A stretch of DNA of 64,000 nucleotides, from assembly GCF_006540085.1 (NCBI RefSeq), contig NZ_BJOG01000008.1:124001-188000 (forward strand), read 5' to 3'. Positions 52,376 through 60,561 of this stretch are shown here, piece after piece. The stretch comes from Microbacterium oxydans (GTDB lineage: Bacteria > Actinomycetota > Actinomycetes > Actinomycetales > Microbacteriaceae). Both the position numbers and the translations under genes were made by a program. Numbering within the stretch: the first letter of the stretch is position 1; every line of letters starts with the position of its first letter. A model generated the notes under the pieces. It was not told the origin of the DNA. It searched no databases and saw only the letters and a list, made by a program, of their open reading frames with translations.

Positions 52376-53380
52376 TCACTGGACCCTCACTCTCGGGTCG
52401 ATGAAGCTGTAGGAGACGTCGACCGCCAGGTTGATCAGCGCATACGCGATCGCGATGAAGATGATGAACCCCTGGAGGACGGGGAAGTCCCTGGTGAAGA
52501 TCGCCCTCGCCAGGAACGAGCCGATGCCCGGGAAGGCGAACACCGTCTCGGTGAGCACCGCCCCGGATATCAGCAGCCCGGTCTGCAGGCCGATCGTGGT
52601 GATCACCGGGAGCATGGCGTTGCGCAGGATGAAGCGGTTGCGCAGCGTCGGCGCACCGACGCCCTTGGCCCGACCGGTGCGCACGTAGTCCGCGTTCTGC
52701 ACCTCCAGGACACTGGCCCTGGTGATGCGGACGATGATCGCGAGCGGGATCGTACCCAGCGCGAGCGCCGGGAGGATCAGGTGCAGGATCGCATCCCATG
52801 CGGCATCGAACTCTCCGGTGATGATGCCGTCCCACACATAGAACCCGGTGGGATGGGTCGCGTCTATTCGTGGATTCTGTCGTCCGTCCGACGGCAGCCA
52901 GCCCAGCTGCACCGCGAAGACGTACTTCAGGATGAAGGCGAGGAAGAACACCGGGATGGTGATGCCGATCAGGCTCAGCACCACGGATGCGTGGTCGGTG
53001 AACTTGCCGTGGCGGCGGGCGGCCCAGTATCCGAGCGGGATGCCGATGCCGACCGCGAAGATGAGCGCCATCACGCTGAGCTCGAGCGTCGCGGGGAAGC
53101 GCCGCATGAACTCCTCGGTCACCGGACGGTTGGTCTGGATGGAGGTTCCGAAGTCTCCTTGGAGGAGCCGCCCGATCCAGATGAAGTACTGCTCGATGAG
53201 CGGCTTGTCGAAGCCGTAGAGCTCGTTGACTCTGGCGACGGCCTCGGGTGTGGCCTTCTCGCCGAGCAGGGCGACCGCGGGGCCGCCGGGAAGGGCCCTG
53301 ACCCAGGCGAACAGCAGGATGCTGAGCCCGAACAGGGTGGGGATGAGGAACAGCAGTCGCCTGCCGATGGTGCGCAGCAC
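52376..53380 (-). CDS. Peptide ABC transporter permease (DppB/OppB type)
   Basis: 334 residues, about six helices. Start MLRTIGRRLLFLIPTLFGLS is the classic DppB opening; ITRASVLEVQNADYVRTGRA with KGVGAPTLRNRFILRNAML is the coupling loop that contacts the ATPase. It is separated from the substrate-binding gene by a strong stem-loop. Confidence 0.95.
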   Translation of the reverse strand: MLRTIGRRLLFLIPTLFGLSILLFAWVRALPGGPAVALLGEKATPEAVARVNELYGFDKPLIEQYFIWIGRLLQGDFGTSIQTNRPVTEEFMRRFPATLELSVMALIFAVGIGIPLGYWAARRHGKFTDHASVVLSLIGITIPVFFLAFILKYVFAVQLGWLPSDGRQNPRIDATHPTGFYVWDGIITGEFDAAWDAILHLILPALALGTIPLAIIVRITRASVLEVQNADYVRTGRAKGVGAPTLRNRFILRNAMLPVITTIGLQTGLLISGAVLTETVFAFPGIGSFLARAIFTRDFPVLQGFIIFIAIAYALINLAVDVSYSFIDPRVRVQ

Positions 53381-53403
53381 GAAGATCTCCGTCGATCAGA
53401 AGG

Positions 53404-53452
53404 TACGTCGTTCCCCGGTCCCGCCGAAGGGGTGGGACCGGGGAACGACGTA
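53404..53452 (-). terminator. Intercistronic stem-loop between binding-protein and permease genes
   Basis: A perfect 19-bp stem with an 11-nt loop, 14 nt past the binding-protein stop and 24 nt before the dppB-type start. It is likely a partial terminator or a 3'-end stabiliser that lets the binding protein outnumber the permeases. Confidence 0.75.
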
Positions 53453-53466
53453 TCAAGTGGTCAGGC

Positions 53467-55140
53467 CTACTTGGTGAGGACGATGTCCGTGAAGACCTCG
53501 TCGTTCACCGGGCTGGCGGGGTAGCTCTTCACGCGCGGGTCGAACGCCAGGGTCGGCGCCGGGTGCGCGAGCGGAACACCGGGGATGAACTGGGCGACCA
53601 TCTCGTTGATCTCCTCGTACAGCGCCGTCTGGTCCTCGAGGTTCGAGACGCCGCGCGCCTCGTTCAGCTTCTGGAACAGCTCGGGGTTGTCGAAGCCCCA
53701 CTCGGAGCTCTGCTGGCCGAAGAAGACGCCGACGAAGTTGTCGGTGTCGTTGTAGTCACCGGTCCAGCCGAGCAGGTGGATGCCGTGGTCCGAGGTGCCG
53801 GTGGTGCGGTCGAGGTATTCGACCCACTCCTCCGAGACCGGGGTGGTCTCGACGCCGACCTCTGACAGCTGCGACGACAGCACGGTGAAGATCTGCTCGG
53901 GGTCCGGCATGTACGGACGGGACACGTTGACCGGGTAGTTGAAGGTGAGCTTCAGCGGGTTCGCCTCGGTGTAGCCGGCCTCGGCCAGCAGCGACTTCGC
54001 CTTCTCGGGGTCGTAGTCGTAGGTCGTGACATCGGGGTTGTAGCCGTTGACGACCTCGGGGACGAACTCGATGGCCTTCTGCGTGCCCTCCGGCAGCACC
54101 TGGCTGATCAGCGCGTCCTTGTCGACCGCGTACGAGAGCGCCTCACGCACCTTCGGGTCCTGCAGCTCCGGCACCGCCTGGTTGAAGGCGAGGTACAGGA
54201 TCGTGAACGGCGGGCGCGACACCATGGTGAAGCCGTCGTCCTCGAGAGCCTTGGTGTCGGCCGGTCCGACGAGGTCGTAGCCGTCGATCGAGCCGGATTC
54301 GAGCGCCTGGCGGCGTGCGGTCGGGTCGTCGATCGTGCGGAAGATGATCTCGTCGATCTGCCCCTTCTCGCCCCAGTACCCGTCGTAGGACTTGAGCGTG
54401 ACCTGCTCGCCCGGCGCCCACTCGTCGAAGGCGTAGGGGCCGGTGCCGACCGGGTGGCCCATGGCGTACTCGGACAGCTGCGGGGCCTCGGCGGAACCGC
54501 TGACCTCATCCGCACCGAACTCCTGCATCGCCGAGGGGCTCTGCATGGCGAAGGCCGGGAGCGAGAGCGAGGCGACGAAGCCGGCGAACGGCTTGTTGAG
54601 CTCGATCGTCACCGAGTTCTCGCCGTCGGGGGTGCAGGACTTGTAGACGGCGTCGGCCGCGTTGGAGGCGTACCCCTTGAAGAGCTTGTTGTAGTAGTAC
54701 CCGAAGGCTTCGGAAGCCGCGAGACCGGTCCAGTTGAACCAGCGGTCGAAGTTCACGCAGACGGCCTCGGCGTTGAACGGCGTGCCGTCCTGGAACGTGA
54801 CGTCCTTCTTCAGCTCGAAGGTGTGCGACATGCCGTCTTCGGACGATTCCCACGACTCGGCGAGCAGCGGTGCCGGGTCGGCGGTGCCGGGCTCGGTGCC
54901 GACGAGACCCTCGAAGATCTGGCGCGAGACGCGGAAGCTCTCGCCGTCCTGCGCGAAGGCGGGGTCGAGGCTCGCCGGGTCCGAGGACGCAGCGAACACG
55001 AACGTCCCGTCGACGTCGCCCGATCCTTCCGAGCCCTCGTCGCCACGCTCACTGGCGACGCAGCCGGCGAGCGCGAGCGCCGCGATCGAGGCTCCGGTTA
55101 CGGCGATGAGTCCTCGCCGACGCTTGACTGATTGGTGCAT
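53467..55140 (-). CDS. Peptide ABC transporter substrate-binding lipoprotein (family 5)
   Basis: 557 residues. Signal peptide with lipobox LALAGC; then the SBP_bac_5 fold: TFVFAASSDPASLDPAFAQD, LAESWESSEDGMSHTFELKK, DVTFQDGTPFNAEAVCVNFD and REALSYAVDKDALISQVL. It captures peptides, or possibly murein peptides, outside the cell for the Dpp-type transporter downstream. It is the first gene of that operon. Confidence 0.94.
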   Translation of the reverse strand: MHQSVKRRRGLIAVTGASIAALALAGCVASERGDEGSEGSGDVDGTFVFAASSDPASLDPAFAQDGESFRVSRQIFEGLVGTEPGTADPAPLLAESWESSEDGMSHTFELKKDVTFQDGTPFNAEAVCVNFDRWFNWTGLAASEAFGYYYNKLFKGYASNAADAVYKSCTPDGENSVTIELNKPFAGFVASLSLPAFAMQSPSAMQEFGADEVSGSAEAPQLSEYAMGHPVGTGPYAFDEWAPGEQVTLKSYDGYWGEKGQIDEIIFRTIDDPTARRQALESGSIDGYDLVGPADTKALEDDGFTMVSRPPFTILYLAFNQAVPELQDPKVREALSYAVDKDALISQVLPEGTQKAIEFVPEVVNGYNPDVTTYDYDPEKAKSLLAEAGYTEANPLKLTFNYPVNVSRPYMPDPEQIFTVLSSQLSEVGVETTPVSEEWVEYLDRTTGTSDHGIHLLGWTGDYNDTDNFVGVFFGQQSSEWGFDNPELFQKLNEARGVSNLEDQTALYEEINEMVAQFIPGVPLAHPAPTLAFDPRVKSYPASPVNDEVFTDIVLTK

Positions 55141-55290
55141 TGTGTGACCTTCCCTGTCGGGCGCTTCTTTGCGCGTCCCGAGGCTTCCTCGCCTCGGTGA
55201 CGGTGATGACTCGACGGTACCCAGCAGATCCTCAGATACCAAACGCATCCAGGTTGCAATCCGATATCGGCGGGACCGGCATCGATCCGG

Positions 55291-55296
55291 TAGTGT
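55291..55296 (+). promoter_or_regulatory. Leaderless -10 box of the second PfkB gene (TAGTGT)
   Basis: TAGTGT ends 7 nt before the GTG at 55304. Confidence 0.4.
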
Positions 55297-55303
55297 CCAG
55301 ATC

Positions 55304-56224
55304 GTGCCAGACACCACTCCGCTCGCCGTCTGCTTCGGAGAGGGCATGGTCGCCCTCGTCGCCGCCACCGCGGGTCCGCTCGAGGACTGCCGGACCTTCC
55401 ACCGCTCCCTCGCCGGGGCGGAGTGGAACACCGCGATCGCTCTGGCGTCGGCAGGTGTGCGCACGTCGGTCCTCTCCCGCGTCGGTGACGACGGCTTCGG
55501 GCGCTTCCTCACCGCTGAGCTGCGCGCCCACGGCGTCGACGACTCCGCGGTCGAGGTCGACGGCGACGCACCCACCGGGCTTTACGTGAAGGAGCTGTCG
55601 GCACGGGAGGACGGTGCCGTCGACGGCACCATGCACTACTACCGTGCCGGGTCGGCCGCCGCGTCCCTGTCGCCCCGGACGCTCACGACGCCGGTGGCAT
55701 CCGCACTCCTCGGCGATGCGGCGCTCGTGCACACCTCGGGGATCACACCCGCGTTGTCGGCCACAGCCCTCGCCGCCCAGGAAGCGCTGTTCACGGAGCG
55801 ACGCCCCGGCCGCCTGCTCAGCTTCGATGTGAACTGGCGACCCGCGCTCTGGCTCGGACGCGAGGCCGAGGGCCGCAGGATCGTCGCGGACTTCGCATCC
55901 CGCGCCGACATCGTGTTCTGCACCCGACCCGACGCGGAGGCCGTGTTCGGCACGAGCGAGCCGCAGCGGATCCGCGCCCTGTTCCCCCACCCGCGCCATC
56001 TGCTCATCACCGACGCGAGCGGTGCCGTGGCGTTCGACGGCACCGAGACCGCCGAGAGCGACGCGCTCGATGCGCCCGTGGTGGAGACCATCGGCGCAGG
56101 CGATGCCTTCGCGGCCGGCTTCCTCGCCGGGGTGCTCACCGGCCTCTCGCTGACGGGGAGCCTCGCGCGCGGACATCGCATCGCGACCCGCGCCCTGGTC
56201 AGCACCCGCGACCACGTCGACTGA
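55304..56224 (+). CDS. PfkB-family sugar kinase (2-keto-3-deoxygluconate kinase-like)
   Basis: 306 residues from GTG 55304; longer upstream reading is not protein-like. Start AVCFGEGMVALVAATAGPLE, then FHRSLAGAEWNTAIALASAG with RVGDDGFGRFL, SFDVNWRPALW, and the catalytic ETIGAGDAFAAGFLAGVLTG. The DVNWRPALW motif is common in KDG kinases and related enzymes. It stands alone on the plus strand between the peptide and sugar transporter operons. Confidence 0.88.
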   Translation: MPDTTPLAVCFGEGMVALVAATAGPLEDCRTFHRSLAGAEWNTAIALASAGVRTSVLSRVGDDGFGRFLTAELRAHGVDDSAVEVDGDAPTGLYVKELSAREDGAVDGTMHYYRAGSAAASLSPRTLTTPVASALLGDAALVHTSGITPALSATALAAQEALFTERRPGRLLSFDVNWRPALWLGREAEGRRIVADFASRADIVFCTRPDAEAVFGTSEPQRIRALFPHPRHLLITDASGAVAFDGTETAESDALDAPVVETIGAGDAFAAGFLAGVLTGLSLTGSLARGHRIATRALVSTRDHVD

Positions 56225-56348
56225 GCCTTCTCGAGCGTGCCTTCTCGCACCGGTGCTTCTCGCCGGGCCTTCTCGAGCCTGCCTTCTCGCACCGGTGCTT
56301 CTCGCGCCGGGCCTCAGCTGCGACGCCGGGCCTCAGCTGCGACGCCGG
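56225..56348. repeat. Compound tandem repeat between convergent genes
   Basis: Two copies of a 42/44-bp unit (56225-56266 and 56267-56310) differ by one base and one 2-bp insertion. Each contains GCCTTCTCG-type subrepeats and a GCACCGGTGC palindrome. They are followed by two exact 19-bp copies of GCCTCAGCTGCGACGCCGG (56311-56348); the second carries the stop of the RpiR gene. Confidence 0.9.
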
Positions 56349-57199
56349 GCCGGGACCGCGTCGTGAGTGCGCTGCAGCGAGACGGCGACCGGCTCCCCGC
56401 GGTGCTGCACGACCCGCACGAAGAGCACATCGACGAGCGCGAGCTGTGCGATGCGGCTCGACATCGCGGCCATCCGGAAGGGGGATTCGTGCGCGTGCGT
56501 GAGCAGCACGACATCGGCCGCCAGTGCCACAGGCGAGTCCGCAGCGCTGGTGACCGCGACCGCGAGCGCACCGGCGTCGCGCGCGACCTCGAGGGCACGC
56601 AGTGTCTCGGTGGTCTCGCCGCCATGGGAGAAGGCGATCGCCACGTCGGCGGCACTGCGCAGCGAAGCCGTCGTGACCGCGAGGTGCGGGTCGGCCGAGT
56701 GCGAGACGGAGCAGCCGATGCGCGACAGCTTCAGCTGAAGGTCCTGCGCCGTCAGCGATGACGCGGCCTGGCCGAAGAGATCGATGTGCCGGGCATCGAC
56801 GACCGCACGGGCGACCCTGTCGAGCGCGGCCGCGTCGAGGGCGAGCGCGGTCTTCTCGATCGCGTCGATCTCCTGGGCGGCGAGCTTGGCGGCGATCGCG
56901 CTCGGACCGTCGTCGGGGTCGATCGCGGTGGTGTCCAGACCGAACCGTGCCTGCTGCGCCTGCTCCAGGGTGATCGCGCGGGCGACCGCGACCCTGAGTT
57001 CGCGGTAGCCGCTGTATCCGAGGGACTGGGCGTAGCGGGCGACCGTCGAGAGCGAGGTCTGACAGAGCTGGGCGAGGTCGTTGATCGCCAGGTCGACGAC
57101 CAGGGTCGGGTCGCCCAGGATCTTCTCCGCGACGCGCGCCTCTGCGGCGCTCACCTTGGGAAGGGAGCGCCGCACCAGAGCGAGAACGTCATCGTCCAT
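56333..57199 (-). CDS. RpiR-family regulator with SIS sugar-binding domain
   Basis: 288 residues. N-terminal helix-turn-helix (INDLAQLCQTSLSTVARYAQ, SLGYSGYRELR) and C-terminal SIS domain (HIDLFGQAASSLTAQDLQLK, then AIAFSHGGETTETLRALEVA). SIS domains bind sugar phosphates, so the effector is probably a phosphorylated amino sugar. It is the last gene of the sugar ABC operon, 13 nt after the glycosidase gene, and likely autoregulatory, like MurR of E. coli. Confidence 0.9.
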   Translation of the reverse strand: MDDDVLALVRRSLPKVSAAEARVAEKILGDPTLVVDLAINDLAQLCQTSLSTVARYAQSLGYSGYRELRVAVARAITLEQAQQARFGLDTTAIDPDDGPSAIAAKLAAQEIDAIEKTALALDAAALDRVARAVVDARHIDLFGQAASSLTAQDLQLKLSRIGCSVSHSADPHLAVTTASLRSAADVAIAFSHGGETTETLRALEVARDAGALAVAVTSAADSPVALAADVVLLTHAHESPFRMAAMSSRIAQLALVDVLFVRVVQHRGEPVAVSLQRTHDAVPARRRS

Positions 57200-57212
57200 G
57201 GAGGGTCCTGTC

Positions 57213-58745
57213 TCAGCCGGCGCTGGTCATCCTCTGCTGCGCCGTGAAGCGTCCGAGGAGTGCTTCACGCGCCGTCTGGGCACCGAGCCTACTGGCTGCG
57301 GCGACCTCCACGGTCGGCAGGGGCAACGGCTGCGCCGTCGGAAGCCCCACGTTGACGACCACAGCGTGCGGATCGCGCACGGCAGCGCGTTCGACGAGTG
57401 CCCGCTGCGCCGCGTCGGTGTCCGGCCGGTCGATCAAGAGCACGGTCGTCGCGGAGGCTGTGGCCGCCGCGGCCGCCATCTCGTCGAGCACCCGGTCCTG
57501 CTCGGACAGCGGCGCGGACGTCACGTCGAGACGCACGCGCAGGCCCTCCTCCGCGAGCGCACTCGCGACGTACGAACCTGCGCTGTCGACCGCCAGTGTC
57601 GATCGGCGACGCGCATCGATGACGGCGAGCTCCGTCGACACCTCGGGAGTACCTCCGGAGATCGTCACCATTCGGCGCAGGATCCCGGCGGCGTCGAAGT
57701 CGCCTGTGGGCTCCTGCGTGGCTTCTACCGCGACCGCAGCGGAGCGGAGCTTGGTCGCGAGCGCAGCGACCCTGGCTGCTGCCTCCTCGACGCGCTCACG
57801 CGGGAGCGAGCCGCCACGGAGAGCGGCGACGATCCCGTCTCTCGCCGCGCGGAAGTCCTGCTCGTCCTGGTCGGGCAGAGCCGCATCTCCGGGGTTGGTC
57901 GGGTTTCCGATGCACAGGAGGTCGGCTCCGGCGGCGAGGGCCATGGCCGCTCCCCCGCCGAGTCCGACCGTCTCGCGGATGGCCGCCATGTCGAGAGCAT
58001 CAGTGATGATGACGCCGTCGTAGCCCCAGTCACGCAGCATGCCGAGCACACGCGGATTGAGGGTGGCCGGCTGCTCGCCCCAAGCCGGGACCACGATGTG
58101 AGCGGTCATGACGGCATCGACGCCCGCATCGATCGCCGCGCGGAACGGCTCCAGATGCACACGCTCGAACTCCTCGAGGTCGAGCGTGATCTCGGGAAGC
58201 GAGTGGTGCGAGTCCATGTGGGTGTCGCCGTGACCCGGGAAGTGCTTCACGCACGCCGCGACCGCGCCGTCCTGGATGCCGTCGATCGTCGCGACCACGT
58301 GCCGGGAGACGAGCGCCTCGTCGTCACCGAACGCGCGAACGCCGATGACCGGGTTGCGGGGGTCGGTGTTCACGTCGGCGACCGGACCGAGCACGACGTT
58401 GGCGCCGACCGCACGCACACGACGTGCCAACTCCGCTCCGGTCTCCTCCGAGGCGACGAGATCGTCGAGCAGGCCGAGCTGCGCGGCACCGGGAACCGTC
58501 GACCCGGTGGCGGACTCGAGCCGGGTGACGCTGCCGCCCTCCTCGTCGATGCCGATCAGGGCATTCGGGTTCGCGTCGAGGATCTGGGCGCTCAACGCAG
58601 GCAGGCCCTCTCCGACGTTCTGCCCGAAGTACACGACTCCGGCCAGTCCATCACGCAGTTCGTCGCGCAGCCACGCGGGCGCCTCGGTGCCGAAGAAGCC
58701 CGGCCACAGCACGCCGTTCGCGAGACGTTCGAGCTCGTCGGTCAT
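57213..58745 (-). CDS. nagZ: Glycoside hydrolase family 3, NagZ-like beta-N-acetylhexosaminidase
   Basis: 510 residues, no signal peptide, so cytoplasmic. The NagZ hallmark KHFPGHGDTHMDSHHSLP begins at Lys167 and holds the Asp-His acid/base pair; the nucleophile is Asp249 in GVIITDALDM. A second domain of about 170 residues follows the barrel, as in two-domain GH3 enzymes. It should release GlcNAc from muropeptides or chitin fragments brought in by the ABC transporter encoded upstream. It overlaps the permease gene by 4 bp. Confidence 0.88.
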   Translation of the reverse strand: MTDELERLANGVLWPGFFGTEAPAWLRDELRDGLAGVVYFGQNVGEGLPALSAQILDANPNALIGIDEEGGSVTRLESATGSTVPGAAQLGLLDDLVASEETGAELARRVRAVGANVVLGPVADVNTDPRNPVIGVRAFGDDEALVSRHVVATIDGIQDGAVAACVKHFPGHGDTHMDSHHSLPEITLDLEEFERVHLEPFRAAIDAGVDAVMTAHIVVPAWGEQPATLNPRVLGMLRDWGYDGVIITDALDMAAIRETVGLGGGAAMALAAGADLLCIGNPTNPGDAALPDQDEQDFRAARDGIVAALRGGSLPRERVEEAAARVAALATKLRSAAVAVEATQEPTGDFDAAGILRRMVTISGGTPEVSTELAVIDARRRSTLAVDSAGSYVASALAEEGLRVRLDVTSAPLSEQDRVLDEMAAAAATASATTVLLIDRPDTDAAQRALVERAAVRDPHAVVVNVGLPTAQPLPLPTVEVAAASRLGAQTAREALLGRFTAQQRMTSAG

Positions 58746-59575
58746 CCCTTCACCGCTCCTGCCACCATGCCGGAGGCGAGCTTGCGCTGCACCAGCACGA
58801 AGAAGATCATGACGGGCACCGTGATGATGGTCGACGCGGCCATGATGCTGCCCCAGTCGTTGGAGTGCAGGCCGAAGAACGACTTCAGACCGATCGAGAC
58901 CGTGTACTGGTCGGTCTGCGCACCCAGGATGGTCATCGCGAAGATGAACTCGTTCCATGCGGTGATGAAGCTGAAGATGCTCGTGGCGACGAGGCCCGGC
59001 ATGACCAGCGGCAGCAGCACCGAGCGGAACATCCGCCACCAGCTCGCACCGTCGATGTAGGCAGCCTCTTCGAGCTCGACGGGAACGGCGGCGACGAAGC
59101 CGCGGAGCATCCAGATGCCGAAGGCGAGGGAGAGCGCGACGTAGACGACCATCAGGCCGAGGATGCTGTTGAGCAGACCGAGGCTCTTGACCTGCAGGAA
59201 CAGCGGGATGACGAGCGCTTCGAGCGGCACCATCTGCACGATCAGGATCATCATCAGGATCGTGGTGCGGAACTTGAACTTGAAGCGTGCAACCGCGACC
59301 GCGGCGAGCAGGCACACCAGAGCGCTCACGAGCACCGTGACGAGCGCCACGATCGCCGAGTTGCGCAGGTACGTGCCGAATCCGCCGTCGGTGAGCACGA
59401 AGGCGAAGTTGTCCCACGTGAACTCCTGCGGGAGGAGCGACTGTCCACCGCTGGACGCCTTGCCGTCGAAGGCGCTGGAGACCATCCAGTAGACGGGGAA
59501 GAGGGTGAAGATCAGGACGGCGGCGACCGCGATCCCGATTCCGATGCGGGAGCGGAGCCTCGGACGCGGGTTCAC
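58742..59575 (-). CDS. Sugar ABC transporter permease (MalG type)
   Basis: 277 residues, six helices, GTG start overlapping the upstream stop. The coupling loop VPVELEEAAYIDGASWWRMF with RSVLLPLVMPGL is the EAA motif of carbohydrate permeases. It pairs with the MalF-type protein. Confidence 0.94.
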   Translation of the reverse strand: MNPRPRLRSRIGIGIAVAAVLIFTLFPVYWMVSSAFDGKASSGGQSLLPQEFTWDNFAFVLTDGGFGTYLRNSAIVALVTVLVSALVCLLAAVAVARFKFKFRTTILMMILIVQMVPLEALVIPLFLQVKSLGLLNSILGLMVVYVALSLAFGIWMLRGFVAAVPVELEEAAYIDGASWWRMFRSVLLPLVMPGLVATSIFSFITAWNEFIFAMTILGAQTDQYTVSIGLKSFFGLHSNDWGSIMAASTIITVPVMIFFVLVQRKLASGMVAGAVKG

Positions 59576-60546
59576 AGCTCGTCCTCCTTCATGAGGGAGC
59601 GGATGTAGACGATCGTGATGCCGATCAGCACCAGCGTGAGCAGCACGGCGAGAGCCGCACCGAAGCCGTACCGGTTCTGGCCGAAGGACTCCACGTACGA
59701 CCAGACGCCGAGGTTCAGCACCTGACGGTTGCCACCGCCACCACCGGGCATGAGGTACACCTGCGCGAAGACCTTGAAGTCCCAGATGGTGGAGAGGATG
59801 ATCACGACCGAGAACACGGGCTTGAGCGTGGGGAAGATGATCTTCCAGAACCGGCGCCAGGCGCCCGCGCCGTCGAGCGCTGCGGCTTCGAGCATCTCCT
59901 TCGAGACGCCCAGCAGGCCGGCGAGCACCGTGATGGCGACGAACGGGAAGCCGTGGTGCACGACGTTGAGGAGCACGATGGCGTAGAACGACCACTGGTT
60001 CGTGAACCAGTTCACGGGATCGTCCATCAGGCCGAGGTCGCGCAGGACGGTGTTGAAGATGCCGCGGTCGGCATCGAAGATGAAGGTCCAGACATACGTG
60101 CCGGTCACCGCGGGCATCGCCCACGCGACCATGATGCAGCTGGAGACGATGACGCGCCAGGTGGTGCCCAGCCGCGCGAGCAGCAGCGCCACGAGCGTGC
60201 CGACGGCGACCGTGACGAACACGGCCACGGCGGCGAACCCGACGGTGTTCGGCAGCACCACCGTCCAGAGAGTCGGGTTGGTGAGCGCCTCGACGTAGTT
60301 GTCGAGACCGATCCAGTTGTTCTCCCCGGTGTTGATCTCGCGCAGACCGTAGTCCTGCAGCGAGTAGATGAACACCTGGATGAGCGGCCAGAGCATGAGC
60401 ACCGCGAGGATGGCCAGCCCGGGCGCGAGAAGGAGCCAGGGGCGGGCCGCGACGATCGAGAGACCGCGTCGCTTCCGGCCGCCGGCCACGGGAGCGGAGG
60501 GGGACTCCGCTTCCGTGGCCGGCAGTGGCGCTTGCACCATCGACAT
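59572..60546 (-). CDS. Sugar ABC transporter permease (MalF type)
   Basis: 324 residues. Cytoplasmic Ala/Pro/Arg-rich head, then six helices beginning PWLLLAPGLAILAVLMLWPL; EAA loop VSKEMLEAAALDGAGAWRRF with WKIIFPTLKPV. No ATPase gene is in the operon, so it must share an MsiK-type ATPase encoded elsewhere, as is usual in actinobacteria. Confidence 0.94.
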   Translation of the reverse strand: MSMVQAPLPATEAESPSAPVAGGRKRRGLSIVAARPWLLLAPGLAILAVLMLWPLIQVFIYSLQDYGLREINTGENNWIGLDNYVEALTNPTLWTVVLPNTVGFAAVAVFVTVAVGTLVALLLARLGTTWRVIVSSCIMVAWAMPAVTGTYVWTFIFDADRGIFNTVLRDLGLMDDPVNWFTNQWSFYAIVLLNVVHHGFPFVAITVLAGLLGVSKEMLEAAALDGAGAWRRFWKIIFPTLKPVFSVVIILSTIWDFKVFAQVYLMPGGGGGNRQVLNLGVWSYVESFGQNRYGFGAALAVLLTLVLIGITIVYIRSLMKEDEL

Positions 60547-60561
60547 GGAAGGAATGCTTCC

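Noticed and set aside
56225..56348. CRISPR array
   Set aside because: Repeats are directly adjacent with no spacers, and no cas gene is nearby.
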